From Mesorhizobium australicum (GTDB lineage: Bacteria > Pseudomonadota > Alphaproteobacteria > Rhizobiales > Rhizobiaceae), in the NCBI RefSeq assembly GCF_900177325.1, contig NZ_FXBL01000004.1, forward strand, positions 1,364,001 to 1,428,000: 64,000 bases of DNA, given 5' to 3'. The position numbers and the translations under genes were made by a program. The stretch's first letter is position 1. Every line of letters starts with the position of its first letter. The notes under the pieces were generated by a model that was given only the letters and a program-made list of their open reading frames with translations, made no database searches and was not told the DNA's origin. Below, in pieces: positions 33,474 to 44,483 of the stretch.

Positions 33474-35713
33474 GCGGGTCTCGTTGCCCGGATGACCAGG
33501 TCCGGACGGGCGTCCTCCTGCCGTGCCTTGCGGCCTGGGAGGGGCGCGAGGCGCAGCGCGTTGGCGATGACGATGATCGACGAGGCGGACATGGCGATGG
33601 CGGCGATCAGCGGCGTGACGTAGCCGAGGATCGCGATCGGCACGGCGAAGGCGTTGTAGACGATGGCGATCGCGATGTTCTGGCGGATGAGCCGTCCGGC
33701 CCTGACCGCCACGTCGCGCGCCACCGGCACCGCCTCCAGCCCGTCGCGCAGGAAGACGAAGTCGGCGGCGTTGCGACCAACGTCGGCGGCACTCGCCGGC
33801 GCCATCGAGACGTGCGCCGCGCCCAGCGCCGGCGCGTCGTTCAGCCCGTCGCCGACCATCAGCACCTTGTGGCCTCGCTGGGCGAGGGCGGTGAGCCGCG
33901 CGACCTTGTCGGCGGGCAGCATGCCGGACCGGAAGCTCTCGATGCCGAGGGCCGAGGCGACGCGCGCGCAGGCAGCCTCGCCGTCGCCGGAGAGCATCTC
34001 GACCGGGCCGATCTCCGTCGCGACGGCTGCGACCGCGTCCAGAGCACCGGGCCTGAGCCGGTCCTCGAAGGTGAATTCGGCGACCGCCTTGCCGTCGCGC
34101 GAAAGGACCGTGCCGTCGCCCGAGGCATCGGCCGCCCAGGCGGCGCGGCCGAGCCGCCAGACATGACCGCCGGCGCTGCCCTCGACACCAAGGCCGGGCA
34201 GTTCGGCGACGTCCGAGAAGGACGGTGCGCCGGCGTCGGTTCCCGTCGCGGCGATCGCCTGCGAGAGCGGGTGGCGCGAATAGGCGGCGAGTGCAGCGGC
34301 TGTGGAGAGGAGCGCAGGGGCGATGTCCTCTGTGCCGACGAGCCTCGGGCGGCCGAGCGTCAGCGTGCCGGTCTTGTCGAAGACAACGGCGTCGGCTTCC
34401 GCGAGGCGTTCCATGCCGGAGCCGTCCTTGACCATGACGCCGGCCTCGAACAGCCGCCGCGCCGCGACCACCTGGACGATCGGCACGGCGAGACCGAGCG
34501 CGCAGGGGCAGGTGATGATGAGGACGGCAATGGCGATGGTGAGCGCCTGGTGCCAGTCGCCGCCATAAACCATCCAGCCGAGGAAGGTAGCGAAGGCGGT
34601 GAGGTGGACCACCGGCGCGTAGAGCGCGGAGACGCGCTCGGCGATACGCCGGTAGCGGGCGCGGCCGCCCTCGGCGGCCTCCAGCATGCGGATCATCTCG
34701 GCCAGGAACGAGCCGGAGGCGGCCGCGGTCGCCTCCAGCGTCAGCGGGCCGGTGAGGTTGAGCGTGCCGGCCTGGACAACTGCGCCGGGAGCGGCCTGGA
34801 CCGGCGCGCTCTCACCCGTCACCAGCGAGCGGTCGAGGTCGGAGCGGCCGTCGATGACGCGGGCGTCGACCGGGATGCGCTCGCCGGCCGCCACCAGCAG
34901 GCGCTGGCCGGGGCGGATCTCCTCGACCGGGCGATAATCGCGGACGCCGTCTTCCGAGATCACCAGCGCGCCGCGGGGCGCGAGCCGGGCGAGGCCGATC
35001 ACCGCCTCGCGGGCGCGGTCGCGCATCACGTGGTCGAGCGTGCGGCCGATCAAAAGGAAGAACAGCAGCGTCACCGAGGCGTCGAAATAGGCGTAGTGGC
35101 CATGGTTGATCGTCTCGTAGAGGCTCATCGCATAAGCGAGGGTGACGCCGATGGCGATCGGCACGTCCATGTTCATCCGGCCATGCCGCAAGGCGCTCCA
35201 GGCGGAGCGGTAGTAGATGCGGCCGGCGAAGAACAGCGCCGGCAGGGCGATCAGCGCCGAGACCCAGTGGAACAGGTCGCGCGTCGCACCTTCCGCGCCC
35301 GACCAGACGGAGACGGAGAGCAGCATGATGTTGCCGGCGGCGAAGCCGGAGACGGCGACGGCGCGGATGAGCTCGGAGAGCGTGCCGTCCTTGCCGGCCA
35401 TCGCCTCGTCGAACAGGTTCGGCGCGTAGCCGAGCCGGGTGAGCGTCGAGGTGATCGGGGGCAGCGCGCCGTCATGCCACTTCACCGAGACGCGCTTGGT
35501 CGACAGGTTGACGCGCGCGGCCTCGACGCCGGGCAGGCGGCCGAGCGCGCCTTCGATGGTCTGGATGCAGGCGGCGCAGTGGACGGCGGGCACGGACAGT
35601 TCGATCTGCCGGTCGCCATTGCCGAGGCTGCGCGAGGCGAGCAGCAGCTCCTCGTCGGACGGGATCGCGGCCTGGGTGGCGTCGAACTCGGCGCCCGGGG
35701 CGCAGCAGCTCAT
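33470..35713 (-). CDS. ccoI: Copper-translocating P-type ATPase CcoI
   Basis: A 747-residue copper exporter that supplies copper for assembly of cbb3 oxidase (FixI). The N-terminal metal domain has VPAVHCAACIQTIE near residue 43. The transmembrane copper site ITCPCALGLAVPI, the phosphorylation motif DKTGTLT and the hinge GDGLNDAPAL are all present. ATG 35713 overlaps the ccoH stop. The frame continues upstream as a shadow of ccoH. The CcoI-type N-terminus (MSCCAPGAEF) differs from housekeeping CopA proteins. Confidence 0.92.
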   Translation of the reverse strand: MSCCAPGAEFDATQAAIPSDEELLLASRSLGNGDRQIELSVPAVHCAACIQTIEGALGRLPGVEAARVNLSTKRVSVKWHDGALPPITSTLTRLGYAPNLFDEAMAGKDGTLSELIRAVAVSGFAAGNIMLLSVSVWSGAEGATRDLFHWVSALIALPALFFAGRIYYRSAWSALRHGRMNMDVPIAIGVTLAYAMSLYETINHGHYAYFDASVTLLFFLLIGRTLDHVMRDRAREAVIGLARLAPRGALVISEDGVRDYRPVEEIRPGQRLLVAAGERIPVDARVIDGRSDLDRSLVTGESAPVQAAPGAVVQAGTLNLTGPLTLEATAAASGSFLAEMIRMLEAAEGGRARYRRIAERVSALYAPVVHLTAFATFLGWMVYGGDWHQALTIAIAVLIITCPCALGLAVPIVQVVAARRLFEAGVMVKDGSGMERLAEADAVVFDKTGTLTLGRPRLVGTEDIAPALLSTAAALAAYSRHPLSQAIAATGTDAGAPSFSDVAELPGLGVEGSAGGHVWRLGRAAWAADASGDGTVLSRDGKAVAEFTFEDRLRPGALDAVAAVATEIGPVEMLSGDGEAACARVASALGIESFRSGMLPADKVARLTALAQRGHKVLMVGDGLNDAPALGAAHVSMAPASAADVGRNAADFVFLRDGLEAVPVARDVAVRAGRLIRQNIAIAIVYNAFAVPIAILGYVTPLIAAIAMSASSIIVIANALRLAPLPGRKARQEDARPDLVIRATRPA

Positions 35714-36201
35714 TCGAACCTCCCCTCGCGGACGACGATGCGGCGCATGTCGCGCCAGGGGTGCTCGGCGCCGATGTCGGCGGTGAGCTGCATGATCCAC
35801 ACGCCATCGGTCAGGTCCTCGGTGCCGGTGGCCGCACCGGTCGGATCGATCGCGAAGACGACATGCGTGTCCTCGCGGGTGGTGACCGGCCGGTGGAAGG
35901 TGGCGGATGCGCTGGCGATCGGCACCTTGCGGCCTTGCCTGTCGAGGATCGCATAGCTGATCGCCTCGCGGTCGATGGCGAGCGCGGCCGTGTAGCCAAG
36001 CGCGGCCTGCGCCTTCTCCTCGATGGCCTTTTCGTTGAACTCCTGGCTCGCCACATAGCTGTTCTGCACGACGAGGCCGGTCCAGCTCTTGCGGGCGTAG
36101 ACGGCCATGGTGACGTTGACCGCGATGATGACGCCGAAGAAGGCGACCATGATGGCGAGCAGGTGCCGGCCGGTGAACTCGTTGGGGCGCGAACGTGTCA
36201 T
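35710..36201 (-). CDS. ccoH: Cbb3 oxidase assembly protein CcoH/FixH
   Basis: A 163-residue protein with one N-terminal membrane helix (HLLAIMVAFFGVIIAVNVTMAVYA) followed by NSYVASQEFNEK and a beta-rich periplasmic FixH domain. It stabilises assembly intermediates of the oxidase. Overlaps with ccoG upstream (36198-36201) and with ccoI downstream (35710-35713) show a tightly coupled operon. Confidence 0.9.
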   Translation of the reverse strand: MTRSRPNEFTGRHLLAIMVAFFGVIIAVNVTMAVYARKSWTGLVVQNSYVASQEFNEKAIEEKAQAALGYTAALAIDREAISYAILDRQGRKVPIASASATFHRPVTTREDTHVVFAIDPTGAATGTEDLTDGVWIMQLTADIGAEHPWRDMRRIVVREGRFE

Positions 36202-37775
36202 CGTCTGGTCTCCGGTCCCTCGAACTGGGCATCGTAGCTGTCGGTCTCGTAGCTGGACTTGTCCTCGATCACGAAGCGGAACGACTGCACCTTGCCCTCG
36301 ATATGCTCCGCCGGCTGGCGGACATAGACCTTGAGGGTGGTCAGCTTGTCCGGCTCGACCTTCACCGCGAAGGAGCGGTCGGCGGGCTGGTCGATGCCGA
36401 CGACGCTCATCTCCGCGCCCTTGAGCCCCTGCAGCGTCACGATGATGGTCCGCGGCTCGGGGATCTTGTTCAGGAGCTTCACCGTGTAGCCGTTGCGGAT
36501 GCCGCCGTCCGACAGGGTGACGAAGAGCGGGTTGCGGTCGTGCAGCACGTTCACTTCCAGCCGGTCGCGCGTCAGCAGCGCATAGAGAAGCCCGACGCCG
36601 ACCAGCGACCAGGCCGCGAAATAGACCAGCGTGCGCGGGCGGAAGATCTTGCGGATGTGGAAGTGCGCAAGCCTGTCGGAGAGCTTGCCGCCGGCATCGC
36701 GCACCCGCGTCGGGTCGATGGCGCTCGTGCCGCCGGCGGTGGCGACCGCCATGTTGGCGTTGTAGTCGGCGAGCGTCGCATAGGAGATCAGGCCGCGCTC
36801 GCGGCCGAGCTTGTCCATCACGCCGTCGCAGGCGTCGATGCAGAGCGCGCAGGTGATGCATTCGAGCTGCTGGCCGTCGCGGATGTCGATGCCCATCGGG
36901 CAGACGGCGACGCAGGCGTTGCAGTCGACGCAGTCGCCGACGCTCTGGCCGGCGGCGGCAGCCTTCTTGGCATGGCGCGAGCGCGGCTCGCCGCGCCAGT
37001 CGTTGTAGGTGACGGTGAGCGAGTTCTCGTCGAGCATCGCCGCCTGGATGCGCGGCCAGGGGCACATATAGGTGCACACCTGCTCGCGCATCAGGCCGCC
37101 GAACGTGTAGGTGGTGGCGGTGAGGACCGCGACGGTGATGTAGGCGATGGGCGCGGCCTGGCCGGTGAAGACGTCGACGAACAGGGTCGGCGCATCGGCG
37201 AAGTAGAAGATCCAGGCGCCGCCGGTCGCAACCGCGATGGCGAGCCAGACGGAGTGCTTGGCGACGCGCTTGATGACCTTGTCGACGGTCCACGGCCCGG
37301 CGTCGAGCTTCATGCGGGCGTTGCGGTCGCCCTCGATGGCGCGCTCGACGACGAGGAAGAGGTCGACCCACACCGTCTGCGGGCAGGTGTAGCCGCACCA
37401 GGCGCGGCCGACGGCGGACGTGATCAGGAACAGGCCGACGCCCGCCATGACCAGCAGGCCGGCGACGATGAAGAATTCCTGCGGCCAGATCTCGATGAAG
37501 AAGAAGTAGAAGCGCCGGTTCGCCATGTCGATCAGCACCGCCTGGTCGGGCGCGAAGGGCCCGCGGTCCCAGCGCAGCCAGGGCGTGAGATAGTAGATGC
37601 CGAGCGTGATCAGCATCACGATCCACTTGAAGCGCCTGAAGGCGCCGGTCGCGCGCTTGGGGAAGATCTTCTTGCGCGGCGCATAGAGCGGCTGGCGCAC
37701 CTTGGCCGAGTTCACCGGCGAGGCTTCGAGGCGCTCGATCTCCGTTTCCCGGTCGAGCTTGGATATCACGGTCAT
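36198..37775 (-). CDS. ccoG: Cbb3 oxidase accessory protein CcoG (ferredoxin-like, FixG)
   Basis: A 525-residue membrane iron-sulfur protein. The N-terminal YAPRKKIFPK motif, about five membrane helices, GYTCPQTVW and CTYMCPWPR, and two 4Fe-4S sets (CVDCNACVAVCP near residue 265 and CITCALCIDACD near 287) are in order, followed by the C-terminal IG-like domain. It is thought to act as cupric reductase for oxidase biogenesis. ATG 37775 is chosen (MTVISKLDRE); an upstream ATG 14 codons earlier is possible. First gene of ccoGHIS, with an FNR/FixK box 61 bp upstream. Confidence 0.92.
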   Translation of the reverse strand: MTVISKLDRETEIERLEASPVNSAKVRQPLYAPRKKIFPKRATGAFRRFKWIVMLITLGIYYLTPWLRWDRGPFAPDQAVLIDMANRRFYFFFIEIWPQEFFIVAGLLVMAGVGLFLITSAVGRAWCGYTCPQTVWVDLFLVVERAIEGDRNARMKLDAGPWTVDKVIKRVAKHSVWLAIAVATGGAWIFYFADAPTLFVDVFTGQAAPIAYITVAVLTATTYTFGGLMREQVCTYMCPWPRIQAAMLDENSLTVTYNDWRGEPRSRHAKKAAAAGQSVGDCVDCNACVAVCPMGIDIRDGQQLECITCALCIDACDGVMDKLGRERGLISYATLADYNANMAVATAGGTSAIDPTRVRDAGGKLSDRLAHFHIRKIFRPRTLVYFAAWSLVGVGLLYALLTRDRLEVNVLHDRNPLFVTLSDGGIRNGYTVKLLNKIPEPRTIIVTLQGLKGAEMSVVGIDQPADRSFAVKVEPDKLTTLKVYVRQPAEHIEGKVQSFRFVIEDKSSYETDSYDAQFEGPETRR

Positions 37776-37835
37776 GGCATCACACAGGCGAGGGCTGGTC
37801 TGTGTGCCCAATCGCACGGGCGGCGGCGTCGAACC

Positions 37836-37849
37836 TTGATCAGGATCAA
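37836..37849. promoter_or_regulatory. FNR/FixK box upstream of ccoG
   Basis: TTGATCAGGATCAA is a perfect TTGAT-N4-ATCAA anaerobox in the 166-bp region between ccoG (minus) and the AGCS symporter gene (plus). It is symmetric, so it could serve either gene; ccoGHIS is the expected target. Confidence 0.82.
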
Positions 37850-37941
37850 CATGCAGGATGCGGAACAGGCGTGGACAGAGCGGACATACTCAAACAAAGT
37901 ATGGAGGGGGCTTCATTCCCGAGCAGACCGAGGGGTATCAA

Positions 37942-39363
<1,422 letters not shown>

Positions 39364-39375
39364 CGCCAAAGCAAA

Positions 39376-39399
39376 AGGCCCGGCAGCGATGCCGGGCCT
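39376..39399 (-). terminator. Intrinsic terminator of ccoNOQP
   Basis: A perfect 10-bp stem (AGGCCCGGCA / TGCCGGGCCT) with a GCGA loop on the plus strand. On the minus strand the stem is followed by TTTTGCTTT, a good U tract, so it should end the ccoNOQP message 55-78 bp after ccoP; it may also stop the convergent symporter transcript. Confidence 0.8.
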
Positions 39400-39453
39400 C
39401 TGCGCTGGGCCGGAAGCCGGAGGGCAATCGCCCTCACAAATGCCCTCCGTCGG

Positions 39454-40317
39454 CTATTCGCCGCCGCCCAGCGAATGGACGTAGACCGTCAGTTCCTTGA
39501 CCGTGGTCTCGCCGAGACGTCCCGCCCAGGCCGGCATGATGCCGTGCCTGGGCGTGGCGATCTGCGCGGCGATCGCCGCCTCGTCCTTGCCGCGCAACCA
39601 GATCGCGTCCGTCAGGTTCGGCGCGCCGAGGTCACGCATGCCCTTGGCGTCCTCGCCGTGGCAGGAGGCGCAGTTGTCGGCGAAGACCGTCTTGCCGGGC
39701 TCGACGAGCGCGGGGTTCGACGGCGTGCCGCTGAGGCTGACCACGAAGGCTGCGGCGGCCGCTATCTGCTCCTTGTCGAGGGCGTCGGCGAAGGCAGGCA
39801 TTTCCGAGAAGCGTGTCGCGTCGTCGGCGGTGAAGCGGATGCCGTGGCTGATCGTGGTCAGGATGTCCTCCGGCTTGCCGCCCCACAGCCAGTCGTCGTC
39901 GTTGAGGTTCGGATAGCCGGCCGAGCCGGAGGCGCCCGAGCCGTGGCACTGGACGCAGTTGACCTTGAAGGCGGCGGCACCGGCCGAGGTGGCGAACAGC
40001 CTGAGCTTCTCGTCGGCCAGGATCTCGTCGATCGGCTTCGACGCGATCGCAGCCGCATACTCGCCCTTGGCGGCCTGCGCCGCCGCGAGCTCGTTCTTGA
40101 TCTCGACGCGGCTCGAATAGCCGAGCACGCCCTTGGTGGCGGAGCTGAGCATCGGCCAGGCCGGATAGGCGATGGTGTAGGCGAGCGCCCACAGGATCGT
40201 GGCGTAGAAGGTCCAGACCCACCACCTGGGCAGCGGGTTGTTCAGCTCCCGGATGCCATCCCACTCGTGTCCGGTCGTGTCGACCCCGGAAAGTTCGTCG
40301 ATGTGCTTCTCGCTCAT
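39454..40317 (-). CDS. ccoP: Cbb3 oxidase diheme cytochrome c subunit CcoP
   Basis: A 287-residue membrane-anchored cytochrome c. The helix at about 31-55 anchors it, then two heme-binding sites CVQCH (near 121) and CASCH (near 217) follow, each with a distal Met (SEMPAF, GIMPAW). It passes electrons to CcoO and CcoN. Starts one base after the ccoQ stop; last gene of ccoNOQP, followed by a strong terminator. Confidence 0.95.
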   Translation of the reverse strand: MSEKHIDELSGVDTTGHEWDGIRELNNPLPRWWVWTFYATILWALAYTIAYPAWPMLSSATKGVLGYSSRVEIKNELAAAQAAKGEYAAAIASKPIDEILADEKLRLFATSAGAAAFKVNCVQCHGSGASGSAGYPNLNDDDWLWGGKPEDILTTISHGIRFTADDATRFSEMPAFADALDKEQIAAAAAFVVSLSGTPSNPALVEPGKTVFADNCASCHGEDAKGMRDLGAPNLTDAIWLRGKDEAAIAAQIATPRHGIMPAWAGRLGETTVKELTVYVHSLGGGE

Positions 40318-40318
40318 G

Positions 40319-40471
40319 TCAGTCGTCCTTGAGAGGAATTTGCGCCGCTTCCTCGGAGGCCTTGCGGCTGCCGGGGCGGAACGCGAAGAGGATCACGCCG
40401 ATGAAGAAGACGGTCATCGCGGCGAGCGCCCAGCTGTCGGCGAATTCGCGCATCACGGTGTAGGTTTCCAT
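40319..40471 (-). CDS. ccoQ: Cbb3 oxidase subunit CcoQ
   Basis: A 50-residue single-helix protein (METYTVMREFADSWAL, then the membrane segment AAMTVFFIGVILFAF and a basic-acidic tail RPGSRKASEEAAQ). Length and sequence fit CcoQ, which stabilises the oxidase. It lies between ccoO (9-bp gap) and ccoP. Confidence 0.92.
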   Translation of the reverse strand: METYTVMREFADSWALAAMTVFFIGVILFAFRPGSRKASEEAAQIPLKDD

Positions 40472-40480
40472 GATCGCCTC

Positions 40481-41212
40481 CTATCGCGCGCCGGCGGTGT
40501 CGTCGTAGGTCGAGAAGTCGACCAGCGTGCCGAGCATCTGGAGATAGGCGACCAGCGCGTCCATCTCGGTCACCGCGCCGGGATTGCCGTCGAAATCGCC
40601 CACCTTCGCCTTCGGATACCGCTCCAGCAGCGCGGACGTGTCCGCGTTGGGATCGGACTGGGCGAGGAGGTCCGCCTGGGCGTTTTCGATCATGGCTTCG
40701 GTGTACGGCACGCCGACGCGGGTGTTGGCCACCAGATGCGTCGAGATCTGCGACGGTTCGATCGTCACCGAGGACAGGAACGAATAGCTCGGCATGATCG
40801 ATTCCGGCACGACCGAGCGCGGTTCGGTCAGGTGCTGGACGTGCCACTCGTTCGAGTAGCGGTCGCCGACACGGGCAAGGTCCGGGCCGGAGCGCTTGGA
40901 GCCCCACTGGAACGGATGGTCGTACATCGATTCCGCGGCCAGGCTGTAATGGCCGTAGCGCTCGACCTCGTCGCGGAAGGGGCGGATCATCTGCGAGTGG
41001 CAGACGTAGCAGCCCTCGCGGATGTAGATGTTGCGCCCGGTAAGCTCCAGCGGCGAGTAGGGCCGCATCCCCTCCACCTTCTCGATCGTGTTCTCGAGGT
41101 AGAAGAGCGGGGCGATCTCGACGATGCCGCCGACGGTGACCACCAGGAGAGAACCCACGAGGAGGAGGGTCGCGTTCTTCTCAAGGATGGCGTGCTTGTC
41201 AATCAGTGCCAT
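40481..41212 (-). CDS. ccoO: Cbb3 oxidase monoheme cytochrome c subunit CcoO
   Basis: A 243-residue subunit with an N-terminal membrane helix ([21 protein letters not shown]) and one heme c site CYVCHSQ near residue 68; the axial Met is likely in [11 protein letters not shown]. It accepts electrons from CcoP and passes them to the CcoN heme b. It starts 9 bp after the ccoN stop. Confidence 0.95.
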   Translation of the reverse strand: MALIDKHAILEKNATLLLVGSLLVVTVGGIVEIAPLFYLENTIEKVEGMRPYSPLELTGRNIYIREGCYVCHSQMIRPFRDEVERYGHYSLAAESMYDHPFQWGSKRSGPDLARVGDRYSNEWHVQHLTEPRSVVPESIMPSYSFLSSVTIEPSQISTHLVANTRVGVPYTEAMIENAQADLLAQSDPNADTSALLERYPKAKVGDFDGNPGAVTEMDALVAYLQMLGTLVDFSTYDDTAGAR

Positions 41213-41221
41213 GGTCGGCTC

Positions 41222-42844
41222 CTATTCGGCAGGCTGGAGGGCAGGCGCGGGGGAGGCGGCGCTGCCGCCGATCGGCTCTTCCTCGCGCTGACGACCGAGG
41301 ATGGTCATCGTGATGTTGAAAGCCATGATCAGCGCGCCGGTGAGGTAGAGGACGCCGCCGAGCGCACGCATGACGTAGTATGGATGCATGGCCGCGACCG
41401 TCTCGGCGAAGGAGTAGACCAGGAAGCCCTGATCGTCGTATTCGCGCCACATCAGGCCCTGCATGATGCCCGACACCCACATCACGGCCGCGTAGACCAC
41501 GATGCCGAGGGTGGCGAGCCAGAAGTGCCACGTCACCATGCGGACCGAGTAGAGCCGCTCGCGGTTCCACAGCTTCGGCACCATGTAGTAGATGGCGGCG
41601 AAGGAGATCAGGCCGACCCAGCCGAGCGCACCGGAATGCACGTGGCCGATGGTCCAGTCGGTGTAGTGGCTCAGCGAGTTGACCGCCTTGATCGACATCA
41701 CCGGACCCTCGAAGGTCGACATGCCGTAGAAGGCGATCGCCATCACCATCATGCGGATGATCGGATCGGTGCGGATCTTGTCCCAGGCGCCCGAGAGCGT
41801 CATCAGGCCGTTGATCATGCCGCCCCACGAGGGCATCCACAGCATGATCGAGAACACCATGCCGAGCGTCTGCGCCCAGTCGGGCAGAGCCGTGTAGTGC
41901 AGGTGATGCGGGCCGGCCCAGATGTAGAGGAAGATCAGCGCCCAGAAGTGGATGATCGACAGCCGGTAGGAATAGACCGGGCGGTTGGCCTGCTTCGGCA
42001 CGAAGTAGTACATCATGCCGAGGAAGCCGGCGGTGAGGAAGAAGCCGACCGCGTTGTGGCCGTACCACCACTGGGTCAGCGCATCCTGCACGCCCGAGAA
42101 GGCCGAGTAGCTCTTGATGCCCGTGATCGAGACCGGCACCGCCAGGTTGTTCACCACATGCAGCATCGCGATCGTCACGATGAAGGACAGGTAGAACCAG
42201 TTGGCGACGTAGATATGCGGTTCCTTGCGCTTCAGGATCGTGCCGAGGAACACGACGAGATAGGCGACCCAGACGATCGTCAGCCAGAGGTCGACATACC
42301 ATTCGGGCTCGGCATATTCGCGGCTCTGCGTGATGCCGAGCAGGTAGCCGGTGGCCGCCATGACGATGAAGAGCTGGTAGCCCCAGAACACGAACCAGGC
42401 GAGGTCGCCGCCGAACAGGCGCGCGCGGCTGGTGCGCTGCACGACGTAGAAGGAGGTGGCGATGAGCGCGTTGCCGCCGAAGGCGAAGATGACCGCCGAC
42501 GTGTGCAGCGGCCGCATCCGGCCGAAGTTGAACCAGGGCTCGATGTTGAGATCCGGATAGGCGAGCTGCAGCGCCACGACGACGCCGACCAGAAAGCCCA
42601 CCACGCCCCAGAACATGGTGGCGATCGCGCCGTAGCGGATCGGCCCGTCCAGATAGGCTGAAGGATCGGCGGGCGCGGCCGGCGAAAGCGCGGTCGTGCG
42701 CATCAGCACGATCGTGCTCGCGCCGAGCACGAAGAACAGCACCCACATGTGTTGCGCGAAAAGATTGTCGGTGGCGAAAGCCGCGCCGAGCAGCGCGACG
42801 AAGGCGAAGAGCCCGACGCCGATGATGTGTGGTCCGTATCTCAT
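41222..42844 (-). CDS. ccoN: Cbb3-type cytochrome oxidase catalytic subunit CcoN
   Basis: Heme-copper oxidase subunit I of the C family, 540 residues and about 12 helices. The binuclear-centre region [26 protein letters not shown] and [15 protein letters not shown], and the heme-ligand helix [17 protein letters not shown], are typical. It reduces oxygen with high affinity in the inner membrane. I start at ATG 42844 (MRYGPHIIG) rather than an in-frame ATG 12 codons upstream. An anaerobox lies 76 bp before the start. Confidence 0.95.
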   Translation of the reverse strand: MRYGPHIIGVGLFAFVALLGAAFATDNLFAQHMWVLFFVLGASTIVLMRTTALSPAAPADPSAYLDGPIRYGAIATMFWGVVGFLVGVVVALQLAYPDLNIEPWFNFGRMRPLHTSAVIFAFGGNALIATSFYVVQRTSRARLFGGDLAWFVFWGYQLFIVMAATGYLLGITQSREYAEPEWYVDLWLTIVWVAYLVVFLGTILKRKEPHIYVANWFYLSFIVTIAMLHVVNNLAVPVSITGIKSYSAFSGVQDALTQWWYGHNAVGFFLTAGFLGMMYYFVPKQANRPVYSYRLSIIHFWALIFLYIWAGPHHLHYTALPDWAQTLGMVFSIMLWMPSWGGMINGLMTLSGAWDKIRTDPIIRMMVMAIAFYGMSTFEGPVMSIKAVNSLSHYTDWTIGHVHSGALGWVGLISFAAIYYMVPKLWNRERLYSVRMVTWHFWLATLGIVVYAAVMWVSGIMQGLMWREYDDQGFLVYSFAETVAAMHPYYVMRALGGVLYLTGALIMAFNITMTILGRQREEEPIGGSAASPAPALQPAE

Positions 42845-42919
42845 GGAAGGTCCCCGGCTTAACGCATGGGACGAGCCCATGCTTCGGGAGCCTCATCGCG
42901 CGGAGCGGCGGACGATGCC

Positions 42920-42933
42920 TTGATCCATGTCAA
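42920..42933. promoter_or_regulatory. FNR/FixK box between ccoN and hemerythrin gene
   Basis: TTGATCCATGTCAA fits TTGAT-N4-(A/G)TCAA. It sits 76-89 bp before ccoN and 61 bp before the divergent hemerythrin gene, so one dimer could activate both. Confidence 0.78.
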
Positions 42934-42993
42934 GGTTGCGCCACCGGACGCGCTGCACAGTCCGGCCATCGCCTGCATCAGCCGGAGTCCGCG

Positions 42994-43530
42994 ATGAACA
43001 TCACGAGGTCGAAGCCTGCCGAGGCATGCGGCGTGTCGCCCGCCTGCCCTCTGTCGGCCGCCTGCGTGCCCGATCAGGCCATGCCGTGCGAGGACGTCTC
43101 GCATATCCATGACGAGAAGCTGGCGCTGTGCGACGCGCTGGAGGCGATCGCCGATTCACTGCCCGGACAGGTCGACCGCTTCGAATGCCTGCGCGTCGGC
43201 GCGATCCTGGCGCCGGCGATCCGCCGCAGCCATGCCTTCGAGGAAAGCAGGATCTTCCCCGTCTTCGAGACGGCGTCCGCCGTGCCGGGCCGGGCGGGCT
43301 CGGTGGCGCGGCTGAAGGCCGAGCACCTGGCCGACGAATGCGCGGCGGCCGACGTGTCCGAGGAACTGCTGCGGGTCGGCCATGGCGGCGAGATCGGCAA
43401 CCCGGAAGCGCTCGGCTTCATGCTGCGGGCGCTGTTCGAGGCGATGCGCCGCCATGTCGCCTTCGAGCGCGAGCACATCATGCCCGCGATCGGCCGGCTC
43501 GAAAGCCCAAGCTTAGACCGCGCCGGCTGA
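42994..43530 (+). CDS. Hemerythrin HHE domain protein
   Basis: A 178-residue cytoplasmic four-helix protein. Putative di-iron ligands occur in DVSHIHDEK (His), IRRSHAFEESRIFP (H...E), LKAEHLADEC and MRRHVAFEREHIMP (H...E...H). The N-terminus is Cys-rich (residues 10-32: C11, C17, C23, C30). It is divergent from ccoN across a single anaerobox, which suggests a role in oxygen, NO or iron-cluster protection under low oxygen. It overlaps convergently with the GIY-YIG gene by 18 bp. Confidence 0.8.
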   Translation: MNITRSKPAEACGVSPACPLSAACVPDQAMPCEDVSHIHDEKLALCDALEAIADSLPGQVDRFECLRVGAILAPAIRRSHAFEESRIFPVFETASAVPGRAGSVARLKAEHLADECAAADVSEELLRVGHGGEIGNPEALGFMLRALFEAMRRHVAFEREHIMPAIGRLESPSLDRAG

Positions 43531-43848
43531 GAGCTTGTCCCGCCATTCGGCCGCCTTGGCGCGCAACACCTTGTCGGCGGTGAAGCCGAGCGTGTCGTCG
43601 TCCACCAGTTCCAGCGGTTCGAGCGAGAAGGCATCCTCGCCGTCGCGGGTCCACGCGGCCTGCAGCGCCTTGTTCATATGGCCGCCGGCGCGCAGCGTGA
43701 ACCAGATGCGGTTGCGGATCGTGTCGATGTCGGGCGTGTGCCCGACCCATGCCTCGCCCGAGCCGGCCGAGCGCACGACATAGATGGCGGCGACGCTTTC
43801 CCGCTTCTTGTAGGCCGCGACCGCGGCGCGCCTGGCTTCGCGTTCCAT
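43513..43848 (-). CDS. GIY-YIG nuclease-like family protein
   Basis: A 111-residue protein. The fold signature is altered: AIYVVRSAGSGEAWVGHT in place of G-I/V-Y-x...Y-I-G, then RIWFTLRAGGHMNKALQAAW and a late Glu in GEDAFSLEPLE. Family members of this subtype are stand-alone and uncharacterised. ATG 43848 has AAGGAG eight bases upstream. Divergent from the DUF2239 gene and convergently overlapping with the hemerythrin gene. Confidence 0.72.
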   Translation of the reverse strand: MEREARRAAVAAYKKRESVAAIYVVRSAGSGEAWVGHTPDIDTIRNRIWFTLRAGGHMNKALQAAWTRDGEDAFSLEPLELVDDDTLGFTADKVLRAKAAEWRDKLSAGAV

Positions 43849-43964
43849 GACAGAACTCCTTTTCCTGCGGCGGCAGATAGGGGGAGCCGAGGAAACTGTC
43901 AATATTACCCGGATAAAATTTGACACGCCAAATCCCGGCCGTTAGAAGGCGGCAGGAGACGAAC

Positions 43965-44483
43965 ATGGACGACAGCCAGAGACTGACGGTTTTCGAGGGC
44001 GACGGGGTCGCTTTCTCCGGCCCGGCCGACGAGGCGGGCCGCTGGGTCCGCGCCGCGCTGCGGTCCGATCCCGGCAGGATCTTCCTTGCCCTGGACGAGG
44101 CCGACGGCCGCGTGGTGGACATCGACCTGCGCGAAGAGGCCGCGCAGCCGCCGCGCGGGCGAGGCCGGCCGAAGCTCGGCGTCTCGGCGCGGGAGGTGAC
44201 GCTGCTGCCCCGCCACTGGGACTGGCTGGCCGCCCAGCCGGGCGGCGCTTCGGTGACGCTCAGGCGCTTGGTCGAGGAGGCGCGCCGGTCGGACGCCCAG
44301 GCCGCGCATATCGCGCGCGAGGCCGCCTACCGCGCCATGACCACGCTCGCCGGCGACCGGCCGGGCTACGAGGAGGCGGTGCGGGCGCTCTATGCGGGGG
44401 AGGCAGAGCGGTTTCGGGAGCTGACCGGAGCGTGGCCGCCCGACATCCGGGATTTCGTGCAGCGGGTGGCGGCGGTCGGCTAA
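43965..44483 (+). CDS. DUF2239 family protein
   Basis: A 172-residue protein with the recognisable DUF2239 core RGRGRPKLGVSAREVTLLPRHWDWLAAQPGGASVTLRRLVEEARR. The role is unknown; the basic centre suggests nucleic-acid contact. ATG 43965 has GCAGGAG eight bases upstream. Its end overlaps the convergent map gene by four bases (44480-44483). Confidence 0.82.
   Translation: MDDSQRLTVFEGDGVAFSGPADEAGRWVRAALRSDPGRIFLALDEADGRVVDIDLREEAAQPPRGRGRPKLGVSAREVTLLPRHWDWLAAQPGGASVTLRRLVEEARRSDAQAAHIAREAAYRAMTTLAGDRPGYEEAVRALYAGEAERFRELTGAWPPDIRDFVQRVAAVG

Noticed and set aside
33470..36232. Longer N-terminus for CcoI (920 residues)
   Set aside because: The extra part is a frame-shifted reading of ccoH; ATG 35713 gives the normal CcoI start and overlaps the ccoH stop.
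40238..42661. Open plus-strand frame of 807 codons
   Set aside because: Antisense to ccoQ, ccoO and ccoN; an artefact of high third-position GC.
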